64,000 bases of DNA, taken from positions 310,001 to 374,000 of the forward strand of contig CAVSZI010000016.1 of the NCBI GenBank assembly GCA_963732345.1. The letters are read 5' to 3'. The notes beneath the pieces were generated by a model that worked only from the letters and a program-made list of their open reading frames with translations, ran no database searches and had not been told where the DNA came from. This document shows positions 43,629 through 52,264 of the stretch, piece by piece. The translations under genes were made by a program, and so were the position numbers. How positions within the stretch are numbered: position 1 is the first letter of the stretch; the number at the start of each line of letters is the position of its first letter. This stretch comes from Bog-532 sp963732345. GTDB taxonomy: Bacteria; Actinomycetota; Actinomycetes; Streptosporangiales; Streptosporangiaceae.

Positions 43629-45440
43629 ATGTCCTCGCCAACTCAGCCCGGCCGGCACATTCTGGCCGCACCGGCCTGGCCCTACGCTAACGGCCCTCGT
43701 CACATCGGGCACGTCTCGGGCTTCGGGCTGCCCTGTGACATGTTCAGCCGGTATCAGCGTATGGCGGGGAACAAGGTGCTGATGGTGAGCGGCACCGACG
43801 AGCACGGCACCCCGATCCAGGTGCAGGCCGATGCCGAGGGCGTGACGGCCCGCGAGCTCGCGGACCGGTACAACCGCGTTATCGTCCAGGACCTGGCCGG
43901 GCTGAACATGTCCTACGACCTGTTCACCCGGACCACGACGGGTAACCATTATGCGGTCACGCAGGACATCTTCCTGGGCCTGTTCAAGAACGGCTACATC
44001 TTCCCGAAGACGACGCTCGGGGCGATCTCCCCGTCGACCGGGCGTACGCTGCCGGACCGGTACATCGAGGGCACCTGCCCGATCTGCGGGTACGACAGCG
44101 CCCGCGGCGACCAGTGCGACAACTGCGGCAACCAGCTCGACCCGGTCGATCTGATCGGCCCCCGGTCCAGGATCAACGGGGAGAAGCCGGAGTTTGTCGA
44201 GGAGGAGCACTTCTTCTTCGACCTGCCCGCCTTCGCCGACGTGCTGGGCAGCTGGCTGCAGAGCAAGGGCGGCCAGTGGCGGCCGAACGTGCTCAAGTTC
44301 TCGCTTAACCTGCTCGACGACCTCCAGCCCCGGGCGATCACCCGTGACCTGGACTGGGGGGTGCCGGTCCCGCTGGACGGCTGGCGCGACCGCCCGGACA
44401 AGAGGATCTACGTCTGGTTCGACGCGGTCATCGGCTACCTGTCGGCGTCGGTGGAGTGGGCGAGGCGGTCCGGTGACCCCGACGCCTGGCGTGCCTGGTG
44501 GCAGTCGCCGGGCGCCGAGTCGTACTACTTCATGGGCAAGGACAACATCGTCTTCCACTCCGAGATCTGGCCGGCCATGCTGCTCGGCTACTCGGGCCGG
44601 GGCGGTAAGGGCGGTACGCCGGGCCCACTGGGCGAGCTCAGCCTGCCCACCGAGATCGTCTCCAGCGAGTACCTGACGATGGAAGGGAAGAAGTTCTCCT
44701 CCTCCCGCAACGTCGTCATCTACGTGCGCGACTTCCTCGAGCGGTACGACGTGGACGCGCTGCGGTACTACGTGGCCGTGGCCGGCCCGGAGAACCAGGA
44801 CACCGATTTCACCTGGAGTGAGTTCGTCCGCCGCAACAACGACGAGCTGGTGGCGACCTGGGGCAACCTGGTCAATCGCTCGGTCTCGTTCGCGGCGCGC
44901 AACATCGGGTCGATCCCCGCGCCGGGCGAGCTGACCGATACGGATTCTGCGTTGCTGGCGCGCTCCCGGCAGGTGTTCGCCGTGGTCGGCTTGCATCTGG
45001 CGAGGTCCCGATTCAAGCTGGCCACCGGCGAGGCGATGCGGACGGTGGCCGAGGCCAACAAGTACCTTTCCGAGCAGGCGCCGTGGAAGCTGCGTGAGAG
45101 CGACCCCGGCCGGATGCGGACGATCCTGCACGTCGCGCTGCAGGTGGTCGACGACGCCAAGACGCTGCTGACGCCGTTCCTGCCGGGTTCGTCCCAGAAA
45201 GTCTTCGAGATGCTGGGCGGGTCCGGTGACTGGTCCGGCACGCCCGAGATCAGGGAAGTGGACGAGGAAGGCGGTCCCTCCTACCCGGTGATCACCGGCC
45301 GGTACGACGGTGCCGCGCGCTGGGAGTCCCAGCCCATCCGGCCGGGGACGCCACTGGAGGTGCCGGCTCCGCTGTTCACCAAGCTCGCCCCGTCGGTAGC
45401 CGACGAGGAAGTGGCCCGGCTCCGGGAGTCTGGCCACTGA
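43629..45440 (+). CDS. metG: Methionyl-tRNA synthetase
   Basis: A 603-residue class I synthetase. HIGH motif as NGPRHIGHVSG, KMSKS loop as GKKFSSSRNVV, and a four-Cys zinc knuckle (CPICGY, then CDNCGN). The anticodon-binding helical domain follows with WGNLVNRSVSFAARN. There is no C-terminal EMAPII dimerization domain, as in many actinobacterial MetRS. The stop TGA overlaps the tatD ATG by one base, opening a metG-tatD-rsmA operon. Confidence 0.97.
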   Translation: MSSPTQPGRHILAAPAWPYANGPRHIGHVSGFGLPCDMFSRYQRMAGNKVLMVSGTDEHGTPIQVQADAEGVTARELADRYNRVIVQDLAGLNMSYDLFTRTTTGNHYAVTQDIFLGLFKNGYIFPKTTLGAISPSTGRTLPDRYIEGTCPICGYDSARGDQCDNCGNQLDPVDLIGPRSRINGEKPEFVEEEHFFFDLPAFADVLGSWLQSKGGQWRPNVLKFSLNLLDDLQPRAITRDLDWGVPVPLDGWRDRPDKRIYVWFDAVIGYLSASVEWARRSGDPDAWRAWWQSPGAESYYFMGKDNIVFHSEIWPAMLLGYSGRGGKGGTPGPLGELSLPTEIVSSEYLTMEGKKFSSSRNVVIYVRDFLERYDVDALRYYVAVAGPENQDTDFTWSEFVRRNNDELVATWGNLVNRSVSFAARNIGSIPAPGELTDTDSALLARSRQVFAVVGLHLARSRFKLATGEAMRTVAEANKYLSEQAPWKLRESDPGRMRTILHVALQVVDDAKTLLTPFLPGSSQKVFEMLGGSGDWSGTPEIREVDEEGGPSYPVITGRYDGAARWESQPIRPGTPLEVPAPLFTKLAPSVADEEVARLRESGH

Positions 45441-46312
45441 TGAGCGAGCCGACCGAAACTGGCGCGGGTTACGGAGCGCCCGATGTCACGGCGAGCACCG
45501 GAGCCGGAGCGTCGCGGGGGGCTCCGGGGGGTCGTCCCCCCGGGCCAGCACTGTTCGACAGTCACACGCACCTGGACATCATGGGCCTGCCCGTGCCCGG
45601 GGTGCTCGACGCGGCGCACGCGGCCGGGATCGAGCGGGTCATCACGGTCGGCGTGGACCTGGAATCGTCGCGCTGGTCGGCTAGGTGCGCGGAGGAGTAC
45701 GGAACCGTGTACGCCGCTGTCGCCATCCACCCCAACGACACGGGCGCGGTCACGGCGCTGGACGACGTGCGGGCCGAGATCGAGACGCTGGCCGGACTGC
45801 CGCGGGTCCGCGCGGTCGGGGAGACCGGCCTGGACTATTACCGCGACGCCTCCGACCCTGCGCTGCAGCGTGAGTGGTTCCGCGCGCACATCGGTATCGC
45901 GAAGCGGACCGGCAAGGCCCTGATGATCCACGACCGGGAGGCACACGAGGACGTGCTGCGCATCCTGGCCGAGGAGGGACCGCCGGACAAGGTGGTGTTC
46001 CACTGCTTTTCCGGGGACGAGCAGATGGCCAAGCGGTGCGCGGACGCCGGCTACGTGATGAGTTTCGCCGGCAACCTCACCTTCGCCAGCGCGCAGGGCC
46101 TGCGCGACGCGGCCGCCGTGGCGCCCGCGGACCTGGTGCTGGTAGAGACCGATGCCCCGTTCCTGACCCCGGTGCCCTACCGCGGCAAGCCGAACTCGCC
46201 CGCCCTCGCCGCCTACACGGCGCGCTGCCTGGCCGAGGTGAAGAACATGGATGTGGCCGAGCTCTGCGCGCTGGTGACGGCGACCGGGGAGCGCATCTTC
46301 GGCCCGTGGTGA
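45440..46312 (+). CDS. TatD-family metal-dependent hydrolase (DNase)
   Basis: A 290-residue TIM-barrel hydrolase. The metal ligands are in LFDSHTHLDI, GETGLDYYRD, ALMIHDREAHED, VFHCFSGD and LVETDAPFL. Residues 12-35 (APDVTASTGAGASRGAPGG, then RPPGP) are encoded by a GC-rich dispersed repeat whose inverted copy lies at the end of rsmA; this part is dispensable-looking, and the canonical protein starts around the LFDSHTH segment. Translation is coupled to metG upstream and, by GTGA, to rsmA downstream. Confidence 0.93.
   Translation: MSEPTETGAGYGAPDVTASTGAGASRGAPGGRPPGPALFDSHTHLDIMGLPVPGVLDAAHAAGIERVITVGVDLESSRWSARCAEEYGTVYAAVAIHPNDTGAVTALDDVRAEIETLAGLPRVRAVGETGLDYYRDASDPALQREWFRAHIGIAKRTGKALMIHDREAHEDVLRILAEEGPPDKVVFHCFSGDEQMAKRCADAGYVMSFAGNLTFASAQGLRDAAAVAPADLVLVETDAPFLTPVPYRGKPNSPALAAYTARCLAEVKNMDVAELCALVTATGERIFGPW
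45476..45545 (+). repeat. 70-bp GC-rich repeat, copy A (within 5' part of tatD)
   Basis: Runs from GCGCCCGATGTCACGG to TCCCCCCGGGC and contains the self-complementary core CCGGGGGGTCGTCCCCCCGG. The reverse complement recurs at 47167-47236 with a single mismatch. It contributes about 23 codons to tatD. Confidence 0.9.
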
Positions 46313-47226
46313 CCGGACCCGTGGTGAACGCGCGGCTGCTGGGGCCGGCCGAGATCAGGGACCTGGCCGCGCGGCTGGGGGTGCGCCCGACCAGGCGGCT
46401 CGGCCAGAACTTCGTCATCGACCACGGCACGGTACGGCGGATCGTCGCGCTGGCCGGCCTGCGGCCCGACAACGTGGTCCTCGAAGTCGGGCCGGGCTTT
46501 GGCTCGCTCACCCTGCCGCTGCTCGAGGTGGCCCGGCGGGTCGTCGCGGTGGAGATGGACCTCGTGCTGGCCGCGGCGCTCCCGGCGACCGTCGCGGCCC
46601 GGGCGCCTGGCCTCGCCGGGCGGCTGGAGGTCGTGACGGCGGACGCGGCCCGCATGCGTGAGCTTCCGGGAGACCCACCCACCGTGCTGGTGGCCAACCT
46701 GCCGTACAACGCCACTGTCCCCGTGCTGCTCAATGTGCTCGCCCGGTGGCCGTTGCTGCGGCACGGCCTCGTCATGATGCAGGCCGAGGTGGGGGCGAGG
46801 ATCTGCGCGCCGCCGGGCAGCCGGGAATACGGCGTGTCCTCGGCCAAGCTGGCCTGGTCCGCGCGGATGCGCCTGACCGGGCCGGTGCCGCGGACCGTGT
46901 TCTGGCCGGTGCCGGGGGTCGACTCGTGCCTGGTGTCGTTCACCCGGGCCGATCCGCCGCGGACGTCGGCGTCCCGCGAGCAGGTGTTCGCGGTCATCGA
47001 CGCCGCGTTCGGCCAGCGCCGCAAGACGCTGCGCGCGGCCCTGGCGGGCTGGGCCGGGTCCGCGGCAGAGGCGGAACGCCTGGTCCGTGCGGCCGGCCTC
47101 GACCCGGGCGCGCGCGGTGAAGCGCTTGGCGTGGCCGAGTTCGCCCGCATCGCCGAAGCGGTTCCTGCCCGGGGGGACGACCCCCCGGAGCCCCCCGCGA
47201 CGCCCCGGCTCCGGTGCTCGCCGTGA
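46309..47226 (+). CDS. rsmA: 16S rRNA (adenine-1518/1519 N6)-dimethyltransferase
   Basis: Also called KsgA; dimethylates two adjacent adenines in helix 45. It shows RPTRRLGQNFVIDHGTVRRI, the SAM loop EVGPGFGSLTLPL, VVAVEMD, and the catalytic NLPYN. About 305 residues, with a C-terminal four-helix domain including FGQRRKTLRAAL. The GTG at 46309 overlaps the tatD stop; a GTG four codons on is also possible. The last 20 residues (ARGDDPPEPPATPRLRCSP) are encoded by copy B of the 70-bp repeat, so the natural C-terminus has been replaced or extended. Confidence 0.95.
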   Translation: MTGPVVNARLLGPAEIRDLAARLGVRPTRRLGQNFVIDHGTVRRIVALAGLRPDNVVLEVGPGFGSLTLPLLEVARRVVAVEMDLVLAAALPATVAARAPGLAGRLEVVTADAARMRELPGDPPTVLVANLPYNATVPVLLNVLARWPLLRHGLVMMQAEVGARICAPPGSREYGVSSAKLAWSARMRLTGPVPRTVFWPVPGVDSCLVSFTRADPPRTSASREQVFAVIDAAFGQRRKTLRAALAGWAGSAAEAERLVRAAGLDPGARGEALGVAEFARIAEAVPARGDDPPEPPATPRLRCSP

Positions 47227-47236
47227 CATCGGGCGC
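47167..47236 (-). repeat. 70-bp GC-rich repeat, copy B (end of rsmA), inverted relative to copy A
   Basis: Same element as at 45476 in opposite orientation, 69 of 70 bases identical. It covers the last 20 codons and the stop of rsmA. Shorter relatives with the GGGGGACGACCCCCC core occur at 63721 and 63767. Confidence 0.9.
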
Positions 47237-47338
47237 TCGCCCGGGCCAGGGCCCGGGGTCGCGTCCGATCGGGCCTGCGGCCCGTCCGTCCGTAGCCTGC
47301 TCGGGCGGGGGCCATCATCCAACTAAGATTGGAGGATC

Positions 47339-48352
47339 GTGACCGGTGTGACCGTGCGGGCCCCCGCCAAAATCAACCTCCAGCTCGCCGTCGGGCCGCG
47401 CCGTGCCGACGGTTACCACGACCTCGTGACCGTGTTCCAGGCGATTTCGCTATATGACGACGTGACCGTGGCCGGGGCCGCCCCCGGCGGGGACCGGGTT
47501 CTGGTGAGCGGCGAGAGCGCGGACGCGGTGCCCGCCGGCCCGGAGAATCTGGCCCTGAAGGCCGCCGCGGCCCTCGCGCTGGCCGCTGGCCTGCCCCGCG
47601 ACGTCACCGGGCCTATCGAGATCACTATCCGGAAACGGATACCGGTGGCCGCCGGGCTGGCCGGCGGGAGCGCCGATGCCGCCGCCGCTCTCGTCGCGTG
47701 CAACGAGCTGTGGAATGCCGGGCTCAGCCACGAGCGACTGCGGGAGGTCGCGGCGGACGTCGGCAGCGATGTCGCCTTCGCGCTGGTGGGCGGCACTGCC
47801 GTCGGCCAGGGCCGGGGAGAGCGGCTGACCGCCGCGCTGGCCTCGGGCGAGTATCACTGGGTCCTGGCCGTGGCCGATGGGGCCCTATCCACACGGGAGG
47901 TCTACGCGGCCCTCGACCGGCTGCGTGCCACCCGCGATCCGGCGCCGGACCGATCCTCCGGTCACCTGGCCCGCCCCCGGGCCGGGCTCGCGGCCGACGG
48001 CGCGGGGCTCGTGACCGACAGCCCGGGGCCTGGTCCCATGCTGGACCATGCGCTGATGGGCGCGCTGCGGTCCGGGAGTCCGGCCGCGGTGGGCCAGGCG
48101 CTGAGCAACGACCTGCAGCAGGCCGCCCTCTCGCTGTTCCCGGCGCTGCGCAAGACCCTGGCGGCCGGCCGGGAACTCGGCGCCCTCGGGGCGATCGTCG
48201 CGGGATCCGGGCCGACGTGTGTCTTTCTCGCCGCCAGCGCCGAGCGCGCGGTGGACCTCGCGGTGTCCCTGTCCGGTGCCGGGGTATGCCGGGCGGTGAC
48301 CCGGGCGGCGGGCCCGGTGCCGGGGGCGTCGGTCACGGCCGGGGCGCCGTGA
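47339..48352 (+). CDS. ispE: 4-diphosphocytidyl-2-C-methyl-D-erythritol kinase
   Basis: GHMP kinase of the non-mevalonate isoprenoid pathway. VRAPAKINLQLAVGPRRADG and the ATP loop PVAAGLAGGSADAAAAL are diagnostic, as is GSGPTCVFLAAS near the C-terminus. 337 residues, slightly long because of an Ala/Pro-rich insert around residues 200-225. The GTG start has GGAGGATC ahead. It lies between rsmA and an ABC-F gene, the usual actinobacterial order. Confidence 0.96.
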   Translation: MTGVTVRAPAKINLQLAVGPRRADGYHDLVTVFQAISLYDDVTVAGAAPGGDRVLVSGESADAVPAGPENLALKAAAALALAAGLPRDVTGPIEITIRKRIPVAAGLAGGSADAAAALVACNELWNAGLSHERLREVAADVGSDVAFALVGGTAVGQGRGERLTAALASGEYHWVLAVADGALSTREVYAALDRLRATRDPAPDRSSGHLARPRAGLAADGAGLVTDSPGPGPMLDHALMGALRSGSPAAVGQALSNDLQQAALSLFPALRKTLAAGRELGALGAIVAGSGPTCVFLAASAERAVDLAVSLSGAGVCRAVTRAAGPVPGASVTAGAP

Positions 48353-48401
48353 CGGGCTTCCGCATGACGTCCCGCCGTGACCCGTGGAGGGTGCGGGCGG
48401 C

Positions 48402-50303
48402 ATGGTGAACCTGATCAGCGCCGAGAAGGTGGTCAAGGCGTTCGGCGAACGCACGCTGCTGGACTCGGTATCACTGGGCATCGCGACCGGCGACCGGATC
48501 GGTGTCGTCGGCCGCAACGGGGCGGGCAAATCGACCCTGCTGTCCCTGCTCGCGGGCACCGTGGAGCCTGATTCCGGCCGGATCGCGCGCATCGCCGGCC
48601 TGCGGGTCGGGTACCTGCGCCAGCGGGACGAGCTGTCCGGCACGGTGCGCCAGGCCGTGTTCGGCCCCGGGGCCAGCGAGGCCGCCGAGCACCGGTGGGC
48701 CAGTGATCCACGGGCCCGTGGCGTGGTCGCGGAGCTGCTCGGCGGGATCGATCTCGGGGCGAACACCAGCCGGCTCTCCGGCGGCGAACGCCGGCGGACG
48801 GCACTGGCGTCGCTGCTCGTCTCCGACGTCGATGTTCTGCTGCTCGATGAGCCGACCAACCACCTGGACCTCGAGGCGATCGACTGGCTGGGACGGCACC
48901 TGAGGGACCGGGGCTGCGCCCTGGTCGTGGTAAGCCACGACCGCTGGCTTCTGGATACCGCGGGTGACCGCACGTGGGAGGTCGAGTCCGGCCAGGTGTA
49001 CGGGTACGACGGCGGATACTCGGCGTACGTGCTGGCCCAGGCCGAACGCGAGCGCAACGCGGAGGCGGTCCAGCGCCGCCGGCGCAGCCTGATGCGCAAG
49101 GAGCTCGCGTGGCTGCGCCGCGGCCCGCAGGCGCGGTCCACCAAGCCGAAGTTCCGCGTGCAGGCGGCCAACGCGCTGATCGCCGATGAGCCGCCGGTCC
49201 GGGATACCGTCGAGCTCACCAGCCTCGCCACCGCGCGGCTCGGCAAGACCGTCATCGATGTCGAGGACGTCACGCTCTGGGCCGGCCCGCGCGTGCTGCT
49301 GGACGACGTCACCTGGCAGCTGGCACCCGGCGAGCGAGCCGGGCTGGTGGGCGTCAACGGCAGCGGCAAGACGTCGTTCCTGCGCCTGCTCGATGGGTCG
49401 CTCGTCCCCGCCCGGCCGGGCAGCTCCCCGGCGCCGTCCGGCCCGGGCGAGAGCCCTGGCGAGGGCGGTCCGGATACGATCCGGGCCGTGGGCACCGTGG
49501 TGCGGGGCAAGACCGTGCGGATCGCCCACCTCAGCCAGGAACTGGCCGACATGGACCCCGGGCGCCGGGTGCTCGAGACGGTCCAGGACGTCCGGTCGTT
49601 CGTCCGTGTCGGCAAGCGCGAAATATCGGCCAGCCAGATGCTGGAGCGGTTCGGCTTCCGCGGGGACAAGCAGTGGACCCCGGTCGGCGAACTGTCCGGC
49701 GGGGAGCGGCGCCGGCTGCAGCTGCTCCGGCTGCTGATGGACGGGCCGAACGTGCTGCTGTTCGACGAGCCCACCAACGACCTGGACATCGAGACCCTCA
49801 CCGAGCTCGAGGACCTGCTCGACGGGTGGGCCGGCTCGATGACCGTTGTCAGCCACGACCGGTACTTCCTGGAGCGGGTCACCGATCATGTGGTGGCGCT
49901 GCTGGGGGACGGGAAGCTGTCGTTCCTGGCCGGCGGCGTGGAACAGTACCTGGACCAGGTGCGCGGGTCCCGTGAGGCGTCGCTGGCCGCCCCGGCGGGC
50001 CCGCCGGGGCGGGCGTCCGCGGCGTCCGTGGCCGGCGGGCCCAGCCCGGCGGCCCCGGCGCCGCCCGACGGGACCGCCCCCGGCACGGCGGAAGAACGGG
50101 CTGCGCGCAAGGAGCTGCAGCGGCTCGAACGGCAGATCGACCGCCTGTCCGGCCGGGAGGCGCAGCTCGGCGCGCAGATGGCCGAGAACGCCAGCGATTA
50201 CGAGAAGCTCACCCAAATGGGGGCTGACCTGCGCTCCGTCCGCGCAGATAAGGCCGCCCTCGAAGAACGCTGGCTCAGCGTCGCCGGCGGCATGGAAGCC
50301 TGA
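48402..50303 (+). CDS. ABC-F family ATPase (translation factor-like)
   Basis: A 633-residue soluble protein with two ABC domains and no membrane part: Walker A GRNGAGKST and GVNGSGKTS, signature LSGGERRR in both halves, and Walker B LLLDEPTNHLDLEA and LLFDEPTNDLDIET. The inter-domain linker (RRRRSLMRKELAWLRRGPQA, near residues 225-260) is the P-site tRNA interaction motif region. It ends with a coiled-coil (KELQRLERQIDRLSGREAQL). The family includes EttA/Uup-like factors and some ribosome-protection resistance proteins; conserved location after ispE favours a housekeeping role. The ATG encoding MVNLISAEKVV is used; a GTG six codons earlier exists. Confidence 0.92.
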   Translation: MVNLISAEKVVKAFGERTLLDSVSLGIATGDRIGVVGRNGAGKSTLLSLLAGTVEPDSGRIARIAGLRVGYLRQRDELSGTVRQAVFGPGASEAAEHRWASDPRARGVVAELLGGIDLGANTSRLSGGERRRTALASLLVSDVDVLLLDEPTNHLDLEAIDWLGRHLRDRGCALVVVSHDRWLLDTAGDRTWEVESGQVYGYDGGYSAYVLAQAERERNAEAVQRRRRSLMRKELAWLRRGPQARSTKPKFRVQAANALIADEPPVRDTVELTSLATARLGKTVIDVEDVTLWAGPRVLLDDVTWQLAPGERAGLVGVNGSGKTSFLRLLDGSLVPARPGSSPAPSGPGESPGEGGPDTIRAVGTVVRGKTVRIAHLSQELADMDPGRRVLETVQDVRSFVRVGKREISASQMLERFGFRGDKQWTPVGELSGGERRRLQLLRLLMDGPNVLLFDEPTNDLDIETLTELEDLLDGWAGSMTVVSHDRYFLERVTDHVVALLGDGKLSFLAGGVEQYLDQVRGSREASLAAPAGPPGRASAASVAGGPSPAAPAPPDGTAPGTAEERAARKELQRLERQIDRLSGREAQLGAQMAENASDYEKLTQMGADLRSVRADKAALEERWLSVAGGMEA

Positions 50304-50375
50304 GGCCATGACAAGTACACGGTTCGCGCGGCCCTGGCCGCCAAGCGGGGAAACGGACAACGCTTAGCGCCCAGG

Positions 50376-50966
50376 TTACTCCGGCGGCAGGGCGTCGAAG
50401 GGGGCGAGCAGGGTCCGCAGTAGCCCGGCGAGCGTGCGCTGGTCGTCAGGCCCCAGCGAGGCGAGCAGTTCCCTCTCGCGGCGCAGCAGGTCCGCCAGCG
50501 CGTCATCGGCTGTGGCCCGGCCCTGGTCGGTGAGGGTGACGAGCACACCGCGCCGGTCCCGCGGGTCGGGTTTCCTGCGGACGAGTCCCGCCTCGGCGAG
50601 CCGGTCGATGCGGTTGGTCATGGTGCCCGAGGTGACCAGCGTCGCGCGGATCAGTGCTCCCGGCGTCATCTGATACGGCGGTCCCTGTCGGCGCAGTGCC
50701 GACAGCACGTCGAACTCCCACGTCTCGAGCCCGCGACTCGCGAACGAGGCCCGCCGGGCGAGGTCAAGGTGCCGCGCCAGCCGGGACACCCGGCTCAGCA
50801 CCTGCATGGGCTCGACGTCCAGATCGGGCCGCTGCGCGTGCCACGCGGCCACCAGATCGTCTACCTCGTCGCGCACCGCACCATCCGGGCCCGGTCCGCC
50901 GTCGAGGAGCTGCGCGCCCCGCGGCGTGACACGTGCCCCTGAGCTCAGTTCGGGACCATCCGCCAT
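50376..50966 (-). CDS. MarR-family regulator of the UrtR/TamR type
   Basis: 196 residues. The N-terminal extension of about 50 residues, then VDDLVAAWHAQRPDLDVEPM, and the winged helix (LIRATLVTSGTMTNRIDRLA, then GLVRRKPDPRDRRGVLVTLT) are typical of UrtR-type MarR proteins such as Streptomyces TamR, which senses citrate-type ligands and controls tam. It is divergent from the broken tam gene. Two TTGACGTCAA-type palindromes lie in between, the expected operators. Confidence 0.9.
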   Translation of the reverse strand: MADGPELSSGARVTPRGAQLLDGGPGPDGAVRDEVDDLVAAWHAQRPDLDVEPMQVLSRVSRLARHLDLARRASFASRGLETWEFDVLSALRRQGPPYQMTPGALIRATLVTSGTMTNRIDRLAEAGLVRRKPDPRDRRGVLVTLTDQGRATADDALADLLRRERELLASLGPDDQRTLAGLLRTLLAPFDALPPE

Positions 50967-50980
50967 TTCTTCAGGATATC

Positions 50981-51060
50981 TCTTGACGTCAAGATGCCCG
51001 CTCCCGTAGATCGAGATGTCCGCGCCCGAGAATAATGATAAAAGTATCTCGACGTCAAGA
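50981..51060. promoter_or_regulatory. Two palindromic operators between the MarR gene and tam remnant
   Basis: TCTTGACGTCAAGA at 50981-50994 is a perfect 14-bp palindrome; TCTCGACGTCAAGA at 51047-51060 differs by one base. Each lies at the promoter side of one divergent gene, 52 bases apart, so the regulator probably represses both (as known for TamR). Confidence 0.8.
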
Positions 51061-51074
51061 GAAAGAGGGCGCTC

Positions 51075-51414
51075 ATGTGGGACCCGGACCAGTACCGGCG
51101 CTTCGCCGCCGAGCGGGCAAGGCCTTTGCCGAACTGGTCGCCCGGATCGGGGCCGTCGCGCCGCGGAGCGTCGTCGACCTGGGCTGCGGGCCAGGCGACC
51201 TCACCGTTGATCTCACCCGCCGCTGGCCCGGCGCGGCGCTGCACGGCGTCGACAGCTCCCCGGAGATGATCGAGGCGGCGCGGAAATGGGAAGGGCAGCC
51301 GGGAATCTCCTTCGAACTGGCTGACCTGCGCGACTGGCGGCCGGTCGCTCCGGTCGACGTCCTCACCGCCAACGCCGTCCTGCAGTGGGTACCGAACCAC
51401 CTCGGGCTGCTCCC
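51075..51414 (+). pseudogene. tam: Trans-aconitate 2-methyltransferase (tam), frameshifted and truncated
   Basis: The start is normal (MWDPDQYRRFAAERARP), but after codon 17 the family sequence continues only in the -1 frame (AFAELVARIGAVAPRSVVDL, then GCGPGDLTVDLTRRWPGAAL with the SAM-binding GCGPG). A one-base loss in the GGCAAGGCCTTTG stretch explains this. The homologous part ends at LTANAVLQWVPNHLGLLPR, about 110 residues into a family of about 255. It normally methylates trans-aconitate, an inhibitor formed from cis-aconitate. Dead in this genome. Confidence 0.85.
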
Positions 51415-51546
51415 GCGCTGCAGGAGCTGGGCCTGGCGGGCGCCACCGACATCGCCGGCGGATACGCCGCCTGGGCCGCCGACGGCCTGCCCGTATGCCC
51501 ACCGGAATCGGCGGGCCCCTGCGGTGCGCCGGGACGCGCCTGCTGA
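51415..51546 (+). pseudogene. Rhodanese-domain C-terminal remnant fused to the tam fragment
   Basis: Immediately after tam homology stops, one frame reads ALQELGLAGATDIAGGYAAW, then AADGLPVCPP, and a stop. That is the last helix and tail of a rhodanese (sulfurtransferase) domain, just after where the catalytic loop would lie. A deletion has joined the middle of tam to the end of a rhodanese gene, removing both active regions. Confidence 0.75.
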
Positions 51547-51582
51547 CCGGCCCGCCGTGGCGGGCGCCCTGCTGACGTCCCG

Positions 51583-52257
51583 TCACCCGGTCGCCGGCTT
51601 GTCCTCCTCGCGTTGCCTGGCCATGATTTCCGGTGGGATGCGCGGTGCGGGATCTAGCTGCGACAGCCCGTTCCAGGCCAGGTTGATCAGGTGCGCCGCG
51701 ACGTCCTCCAACTGCGGCTTGCGGGCGTCCAGCCACCACTGGCCGGTGAAGGCCACCATGCCCACCAGCATCTGGGCGAACATCGGGGCGAGCTTCGGGT
51801 CCTGGCCGCGCGAGGACAGGAAGTCGCCGACGATGTATTCCACCTGCCCGGCGATGTCCGACAGCAGCGTGCCGAATGTGCCCGTTCCTGATCCGGGCGG
51901 AGAGTCCCGGACCAGGATGCGGAACCCGTCGGCGTTGTCCTCGATGTACTTCAGCAGCTTGACCGCGGCTTCCTGGAACTTCGGCATCGTGTCGCCGCCG
52001 TCCAGCAGCGTGGTGGCCAGCGTGAGCAGCCGGTCGACCTCGCGGTCGACGACGACGGCGTAGAGGCCCTCCTTGCCGCCGAAGTGCTCGTACACCACGG
52101 GCTTGGATACCCCGGCCTTAGCCGCGATCTCCTCGATCGAGGTCCCCTCGAAACCGCGCTCCGCGAACAGCCGCCGCCCGATGTCGAGCAGCTGCTCGCG
52201 GCGTTCTTTCCCGGTCATTCGTCTGCGAGCGGATCTGACGGGCGGATCGTCGTTCAC
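51583..52257 (-). CDS. TetR-family regulator, partner of the desaturase
   Basis: 224 residues. Helix-turn-helix: REQLLDIGRRLFAERGFEGT, then SIEEIAAKAGVSKPVVYEHF and GGKEGLYAVVV. The ligand domain is longer-chain type (FAQMLVGMVAFTGQWWLDAR). It begins 7 bases after the desaturase stop on the same strand, so it is the second gene of a desaturase operon, and a palindromic operator lies before the desaturase. This layout suggests fatty acid-responsive autoregulation (inference from context). Confidence 0.9.
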   Translation of the reverse strand: MNDDPPVRSARRRMTGKERREQLLDIGRRLFAERGFEGTSIEEIAAKAGVSKPVVYEHFGGKEGLYAVVVDREVDRLLTLATTLLDGGDTMPKFQEAAVKLLKYIEDNADGFRILVRDSPPGSGTGTFGTLLSDIAGQVEYIVGDFLSSRGQDPKLAPMFAQMLVGMVAFTGQWWLDARKPQLEDVAAHLINLAWNGLSQLDPAPRIPPEIMARQREEDKPATG

Positions 52258-52264
52258 TCAGCCA

